The notes beneath the pieces are model-generated. The model saw only the letters and a program-made list of their open reading frames with translations. It was not told the origin of the DNA and ran no database searches. Positions 60,801 through 64,000 of a DNA stretch of 64,000 nucleotides are shown here, piece by piece; positions within the stretch are counted from its first letter, which is position 1; each line of letters begins with the position of its first letter. The position numbers were made by a program, and so were the translations under genes. Location: positions 1-64,000 of the forward strand of contig NZ_NEDJ01000009.1 of assembly GCF_002114285.1 (NCBI RefSeq), given 5' to 3'. This stretch comes from Halorubrum ezzemoulense DSM 17463 (lineage in GTDB: Archaea; Halobacteriota; Halobacteria; Halobacteriales; Haloferacaceae).

Positions 60801-61011
60801 CGACGGCGGCGCGGTCGACGCCGGCGCGGCGACCGGCGCCCCGAGCGGGACCGCTCCGACGGGCGAGGACGACGCGGCCGGCGCCGACGACTCGACCCAG
60901 CAGCTCATCGCGGCGGGCGAGTCGCCCGAGTGTCCCGAGTGCGGCGGGATGAACCTCTACTACTCCGAGGGCTGTAAGACGTGCGAGTCGTGCGGCTGGT
61001 CGGAGTGTTAG
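57856..61011 (+). CDS. nrdJ: Adenosylcobalamin-dependent ribonucleotide reductase (class II)
   Basis: The 1051-aa enzyme reduces ribonucleotides to deoxyribonucleotides using B12. The redox pair and radical Cys are visible: Cys177 in LSACFVDSPGDD, Cys434 in NPCGEQPL (thiyl radical) and Cys445 in EACNLGHINL, an 11-residue gap as in the lactobacillus enzyme. The finger-loop region and GTTSMIGNTTGGCEP follow. After an acidic linker (about 965-1015) the C-terminus has CPECGGMNLYYSEGCKTCES and CGWSEC, a zinc-ribbon-like tail with the Cys pair that reduces the active site. It has an unusually long upstream region and stands alone. Confidence 0.96.
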   Translation: MSSDGVSADGVELPIKRTTGETMEERLTGNAYQNILPARYLRKNADGEPIEDQEELFDRVARNVALAEAVFEAENQGVEVTVTPDQLKPDHPRRDELAEDVFGAGTTADDDAEATLTAHNVNKFAYETVVPELPDGVRDHVEATAETFRQGMESLSFMPNSPTLMNAGDELQQLSACFVDSPGDDITDIHQTAKEAAEVFQSGGGMGYAFWKLRPYGDSVGSTGGIASGPITFMRTFDQMCETIAQGGARRGAQMGVMRISHPDVIQFIHAKNKDVSLAHSLRLNDPDDFTHNSFADALEEARELIDEDGKVPEHLRNAVEGHLSNFNISVGVTDDFMEALANDEEFTFTNPRTEEPHVATPETKELYDMFGLGEHVEVGEELSVPAAEIWDHMIQGAHENGEPGVVYLERINKEHSFDVEEHPEHQILATNPCGEQPLEEYEACNLGHINLSTLADLDAPDWRVWSDEHADEYDSEAAAVEAFLEEAIDFEEFEERIAYGTRFLENVVTMSDFPVDEIEEKVRDMRKIGLGIMGLAQLYVQLGVRYGSESGNEIARQLMTHINHESKLASHDLAEERGTFNDWADSKYANPTEHRDWFEHFTGLDADEWADGFPIRNHNTTTIAPTGTTSMIGNTTGGCEPIYNVAYYKNVSDDVQGDEMLVEFDDYFLRTLEANDVDVEAVKREAQAQMAENAFDGVEGLDTVPDAIGELFVVTGDLSAKDHAGVQVACQKGVDSAISKTVNAPNDSTLGDAKEVFEYIYENGGKGVTYYRDGTRSKQVLTTRAQNTEFADESEAAETIVEQINEVFGGVEAFLDNEDVRAAIDAEVADLLEATEQPRIDYSERSPRPDSLSGVTQRVETGYGKLYVTINEDENGRPFELFANIGHSGGYTNSFTEALAKVISTALRSGVDPEEIVDELQGTRSPKVAWDKGEQIQSIPDAIGTALRRYLDDDVDKGIPQQQSLDDVGEAASSASPPSQTDGGAVDAGAATGAPSGTAPTGEDDAAGADDSTQQLIAAGESPECPECGGMNLYYSEGCKTCESCGWSEC

Positions 61012-61165
61012 CCGGGCGGCGCGAACGTCGGTAGCGGGCGGTCGACGGCGCGGTTTTCTGCGGGTCGTTGACGCTCCCGCGCGCGTTCACTACCGGTCGA
61101 TAGACGAGCGTGACGCTGTTCGGGTCAGGTGAAGCGGTCGGGACCGAAAAGAGATTACCGTCGGC

Positions 61166-61600
61166 TCAGTCGTCTTCGAGCGCCTGCGCGATGCGCTGGA
61201 GCTGGCGGGTGGCGTCGCGGACCTCGTCGCGGAGCTGGCGCACCTCGCGGACGAGCTCCTCGTTGCCGCCGTCGTCGCCGCGGGCGCCCTGCTCTGCGCC
61301 CGCGCCGGGACCGCCGCCCATGCCGGGCGGGCCGCCCGCGCCGCCGGGGCCGCCGCCGCCCATCATGCCGGACATCATCTGCGCGAAGGGGTTGCCGCCG
61401 CCGCCACCGCCCATCCCCGGCGGGCCGCCGCCGCCCATCATCTCCTCCGGGTCGGGCCGGTCGCCCTCCTCGCGCTCCTGCTCGCGTCGCTCCCGGATCT
61501 CCTCGACGCGCTCGCGGAACGACTTCTCCTCGCCGTCGTCGCCGTCGCTCTGTTCGCCGCCCTCGCCGTTCTCGGGGTCGGTGGCGTCGTCGTCTGCCAT
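61166..61600 (-). CDS. Met/Gly-rich coiled-coil protein
   Basis: The 144-aa protein has an acidic helix (1-50, RERVEEIRERREQEREEGD), a low-complexity Gly/Met/Pro part (about 53-105, with MMGGGGPPGMGGG repeated) and a C-terminal coiled coil (110-144, ELVREVRQLRDEVRDATRQL). It looks like a scaffold or oligomerising protein rather than an enzyme. I recognise no characterised homolog. The gene lies between nrdJ (convergent) and a zinc-ribbon gene on the same strand. Confidence 0.7.
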   Translation of the reverse strand: MADDDATDPENGEGGEQSDGDDGEEKSFRERVEEIRERREQEREEGDRPDPEEMMGGGGPPGMGGGGGGNPFAQMMSGMMGGGGPGGAGGPPGMGGGPGAGAEQGARGDDGGNEELVREVRQLRDEVRDATRQLQRIAQALEDD

Positions 61601-61720
61601 GCGCCACGGTTCGGCGGCGCCGCCGAAAAGGGTTGTCGTGGCGCCCGCGACGGTGTGTTTATAAATAGCCGGCGGGCGGCGGTGTCGGACCGGCGCTCCG
61701 CCGGCGACCCCGAGCAGGCG

Positions 61721-61876
61721 TCAGGTCCGAATCAGCCGGTGGCAGTTCGGGCACTCCGCCGAGTCCGTGTCCCGGCCGGCCGCAGGCACGCGGTCGCCGC
61801 AGTTCGGACACCGGATCCGGGTGCGAGCGTACTCCGTCCTCGACCGGGTCGGGGTTCGGTCGGTGTCGTCGACCAT
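61721..61876 (-). CDS. 51-aa zinc-ribbon protein
   Basis: A short protein with Cys23-x2-Cys26 and Cys42-x2-Cys45 (IRCPNCGDRVP and ECPNCHRLIRT), the pattern of a single zinc ribbon, after an Arg/Thr-rich start. The ATG at 61876 is preferred; an in-frame start 14 codons upstream lies in the AT-rich promoter. It could be a nucleic-acid-binding or accessory factor. Together with other Cys-rich small genes it adds to a group of micro-zinc proteins in this window. Confidence 0.65.
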   Translation of the reverse strand: MVDDTDRTPTRSRTEYARTRIRCPNCGDRVPAAGRDTDSAECPNCHRLIRT

Positions 61877-61973
61877 ATGAGTGTGACATTCACTAGCATA
61901 CAAATGGCTTATCGACATATTCCTAAAACACGATTTAGGTCGCCGAGCGCACAGCCGGAGTCACGCTCCGCCG

Positions 61974-62951
61974 TCACTCGTGACCGGAGACGCGGACCGG
62001 CTCGTACGGCTCTTCGAGCCACTCCACGTCGGAATCGGAGAGGTTGACGTCGAGCGCCTCGACCGCGTCTTCGAGGTGTTCGACGCTCGTCGTGCCGACG
62101 ATGGGCGTGTCGACCCACTCCTTGTGGAACAGCCACGCGAGCGCGATCTGCGCCATCTTCACGCCCTCCTCCGCGGCGAGCTCCTCGACTCGCTCGTTGA
62201 CCGCCCGCCCGCCGCCCTCGCGGTAGGGGTGCGCGTAGAGGTGCTCCTCGGTCTCGCCGCGGAGGGTGGCGTCGACCTCCTCGTGCGGGCGCGTCAGGTA
62301 GCCGCGCGCGAGGGGGCTCCACGGCATCACGCCGATTCCCTCCTTCTCGCACAGCGGGAGCATCTCGCGCTCCTCCTCGCGGTAGGCGAGGTTGTAGTGG
62401 TTCTGCATCGTGGCGAACCGCTCGTACCCCTCGCGGTCGCTCGCGTGGAGCGCCTCGGCGAACTGGTGGGCCCACATCGAGGAGGCGCCGACGTGTCGCA
62501 CGTCGCCCCGTCGCACCGCGTCGTCGAGCGCGGCGAGCGTCTCCTCGATCGGCGTGTCGTCGTCCCAGCGGTGGATCTGATAGAGGTCGACCGTCTCCAT
62601 GCCGAGCCGGTCGAGGGAGTTCGACAGCTCCTGCTCGATGGCCTTCCGGGAGAGGCCGCCCGAGTTCGGGTTCGACTCGTCCATCTGGAAGTACCCCTTC
62701 GTGGCCACGACGAACTCCTCGCGGTCGTATTCGCCGAGGGCGTCACCGAGGACGCGCTCGTTCGCGCCGTTCGAGTACATGTTGGCGGTGTCGAAGAAGT
62801 TCACGCCGAGTTCGACGGCGCGGTCGACGAGCTCGCGGCCCGCCTCCTCGTCGAGCACCCACTCGCGCCAGTCCGGGTCGCCGAAGCTCATACAGCCGAG
62901 ACAGATCTTCGAGACGGTGGTGCCGGTGGAGCCGAGCGTGGTGTACTCCAT
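61974..62951 (-). CDS. Aldo/keto reductase
   Basis: The 325-aa protein has the AKR barrel with the catalytic set Asp in NFFDTANMYSNGANER, Tyr in the same segment, Lys in FVVATKGYF and His in YQIHRWDDDTP. It begins MEYTTLGSTGTTVSKICLGC, the family start. It uses NADPH to reduce sugars or aldehydes; substrate unknown. It belongs to the YajO/PhdA-like group by its length and the GVMPWSPLARGYLTRP segment near residue 210. The gene stands alone. Confidence 0.93.
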   Translation of the reverse strand: MEYTTLGSTGTTVSKICLGCMSFGDPDWREWVLDEEAGRELVDRAVELGVNFFDTANMYSNGANERVLGDALGEYDREEFVVATKGYFQMDESNPNSGGLSRKAIEQELSNSLDRLGMETVDLYQIHRWDDDTPIEETLAALDDAVRRGDVRHVGASSMWAHQFAEALHASDREGYERFATMQNHYNLAYREEEREMLPLCEKEGIGVMPWSPLARGYLTRPHEEVDATLRGETEEHLYAHPYREGGGRAVNERVEELAAEEGVKMAQIALAWLFHKEWVDTPIVGTTSVEHLEDAVEALDVNLSDSDVEWLEEPYEPVRVSGHE

Positions 62952-63022
62952 ACGCGCACCAGTTCGAGGCGGAACAAAAAGCTACGCGCGGCGGCAGCGA
63001 CGGGCTCGGCCCGAGGCGGGGA

Positions 63023-63220
63023 TCAGAGGTCCCGGAACGACGCCGTGTACACGAGGAACGCCCCGGTGAGGATGACGAACGCGAGGAACGTCACGAGCGC
63101 GAGCACGTTCGCGACCGGCGAGAGCGGCGCGAGGAAGGACTGTCCGGTCGAGTCGAGCACCAGCACGGCGAGGAGGGCGGCGATGAGGCCGAGCAGCCAG
63201 TTCGTGAGGATCTCGTCCAT
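63023..63220 (-). CDS. Small two-helix membrane protein
   Basis: The 65-aa protein has two hydrophobic segments (about 8-24 and 33-59, LLGLIAALLAVLVLD and VANVLALVTFLAFVILTGAF). The ATG at 63220 is used. It is divergent from the photolyase-related gene by 85 bp. Function unknown; no signature. Confidence 0.6.
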   Translation of the reverse strand: MDEILTNWLLGLIAALLAVLVLDSTGQSFLAPLSPVANVLALVTFLAFVILTGAFLVYTASFRDL

Positions 63221-63305
63221 GGCTCGCCCGACACGGGGGGCCGACAAAAGTCCGCGGGTGACGCGTCGTTCCGGGAGGTCGCGGTCGAGCGACGCCGCCG
63301 GAGCT

Positions 63306-64000
63306 ATGAGACTCGGGAGCGTTATTCGTCCCGTGAGCGACCGGACGACCTGCTGGCTGCTCGGTGACCAGCTCAACCCCGACCTCGACGCCCTCGACGC
63401 GGCCGACGAGGTCCTCCTGATCGAAGCGCACGGGTTCGCCGACCGGAAGCCGTACCACGCCCACAAGCTGACGCTCGTGTTCTCGGCGATGCGGCACTTC
63501 CGCGACGACCTCCGCGATCGCGGCCACGACGTGACGTACGTTCAGGCGGAGTCGTTCGGCGAGGGGCTCGACGAGTTCTTCGCCGGTCGGGCGGCCGAGG
63601 CGAACGACGGCGAGGACGACGACGGGCCGCGCCTGCGGCTCATGCGCCCCGCGAGCCACGGCGCCGGCGAGCGGCTCCGCGGGCTGGTCGCCGAGCGCGG
63701 CGGCACCCTCGAACTCGTCGACAACGAGCTGTTCTGGACGACGCCGGCGGACTGGCGCGAGTGGGCCGGCGACGAGGGGACCGAGATCGGCGCCGACGGG
63801 GCCGCGGAGCGCACCTACCGGCAGGAGCACTGGTACCGGCACGTCCGTCGCGAGACGGGCGTGCTGATGGACGACGGCGAGCCGGTCGGCGGGGAGTGGA
63901 ACTACGACGACCTGAATCAGGAGACGCCGCCGGAGGACTGGGAACCGCCGGGGCGGCCGACGGTCGAGCCGGACGAGCTGACCCGCGAGACCCACGCGTG
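63306..64000 (+). CDS. Photolyase/cryptochrome-related protein, 5' part only
   Basis: The first 231 codons are in the window; the gene runs off the right end. It matches the start of the bacterial/archaeal photolyase-related family (FeS-BCP/CryPro type): TTCWLLGDQLNPDLDAL, VLLIEAHGFADRKPYHAHKL, VFSAMRHFRDDLRDRGHDVT and VDNELFWTTPADWREW. A later GEWNYDDLN is also typical. These enzymes repair UV-induced (6-4) lesions with FAD and often a 4Fe-4S cluster; the Cys ligands would lie beyond the window. The start may be the ATG at 63306 or the GTG at 63333. High sunlight exposure of haloarchaea makes repair plausible. Confidence 0.85.
   Translation, partial: MRLGSVIRPVSDRTTCWLLGDQLNPDLDALDAADEVLLIEAHGFADRKPYHAHKLTLVFSAMRHFRDDLRDRGHDVTYVQAESFGEGLDEFFAGRAAEANDGEDDDGPRLRLMRPASHGAGERLRGLVAERGGTLELVDNELFWTTPADWREWAGDEGTEIGADGAAERTYRQEHWYRHVRRETGVLMDDGEPVGGEWNYDDLNQETPPEDWEPPGRPTVEPDELTRETHA

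Overview
This window looks like a chromosomal segment of a halophilic archaeon, probably Halorubrum or a close relative (inference). The reasons are very high GC, strongly acidic predicted proteins, archaeal-type information-processing genes (aIF2-gamma, aEF-1-beta, S17e, S19e, S24e, Rpo7/RpoE', Spt4, Kae1-Bud32, CDC48), TATA-like boxes about 25-30 bp before start codons (leaderless transcripts), archaeal surface-protein signals (PGF-CTERM, class III pilin signal peptides) and many families that I know mainly from haloarchaea. No rRNA, tRNA, CRISPR array, transposase or prophage gene was seen. Most of the segment is core genome on both strands in short operons.

Layout. 1-7.2 kb: a dispersed repeat (copy A), a zinc-finger/winged-helix protein, a PGF-CTERM surface protein, an orphan Rieske protein, PEP carboxylase and a MOSC protein. 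7.4-13.7 kb: S19e and HMG-CoA synthase (mevalonate pathway, archaeal lipids), then two large pilin-like secreted proteins around a low-GC island and a 24-bp tandem repeat. 13.9-20.2 kb: nucleoside phosphorylase, UPF0179, TmcA, repeat copy B in opposite orientation to A, a Zn-ferredoxin-family protein and GluRS. 20.6-28.7 kb: SurE, CarA divergent from an Lrp/AsnC regulator with a palindromic operator candidate, isocitrate dehydrogenase, a glycosyltransferase plus HTTM membrane protein, and an Ntn-hydrolase asparaginase. 29.4-33.0 kb: a tightly overlapping operon, cofD - DUS-like barrel - CitG-like - DUF447. 33.1-42.8 kb: translation/transcription block (S17e, a small zinc-finger protein with aEF-1-beta, aIF2-gamma, PIN, Rpo7, Spt4, GTP-dependent dephospho-CoA kinase, S24e, Kae1-Bud32). 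43-48.4 kb: histidine kinase, pyrH-lysS operon, MobB-like/MoaE fusion and a candidate small RNA. 48.6-57.1 kb: site-2 protease, FkbM methyltransferase, Hsp20-UbiB pair, alpha/beta hydrolase, and an Hsp20-like protein translationally coupled to CDC48. 57.4-64 kb: B12-type ribonucleotide reductase with a long leader, small zinc and membrane proteins, an aldo/keto reductase, and the 5' part of a photolyase-related gene cut by the window end.

The most notable non-genic signal is a pair of inverted, 17.6-kb-separated repeats (1-189 and 17611-17811). They share six identical blocks totalling about 99 nt, separated by segments that differ in sequence but still form hairpins. That pattern suggests a structured RNA or a hairpin-based mobile repeat rather than a protein-coding unit. 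The most notable genic signal is the four-gene cofD operon, whose last three members have no settled role in haloarchaea as far as I know.
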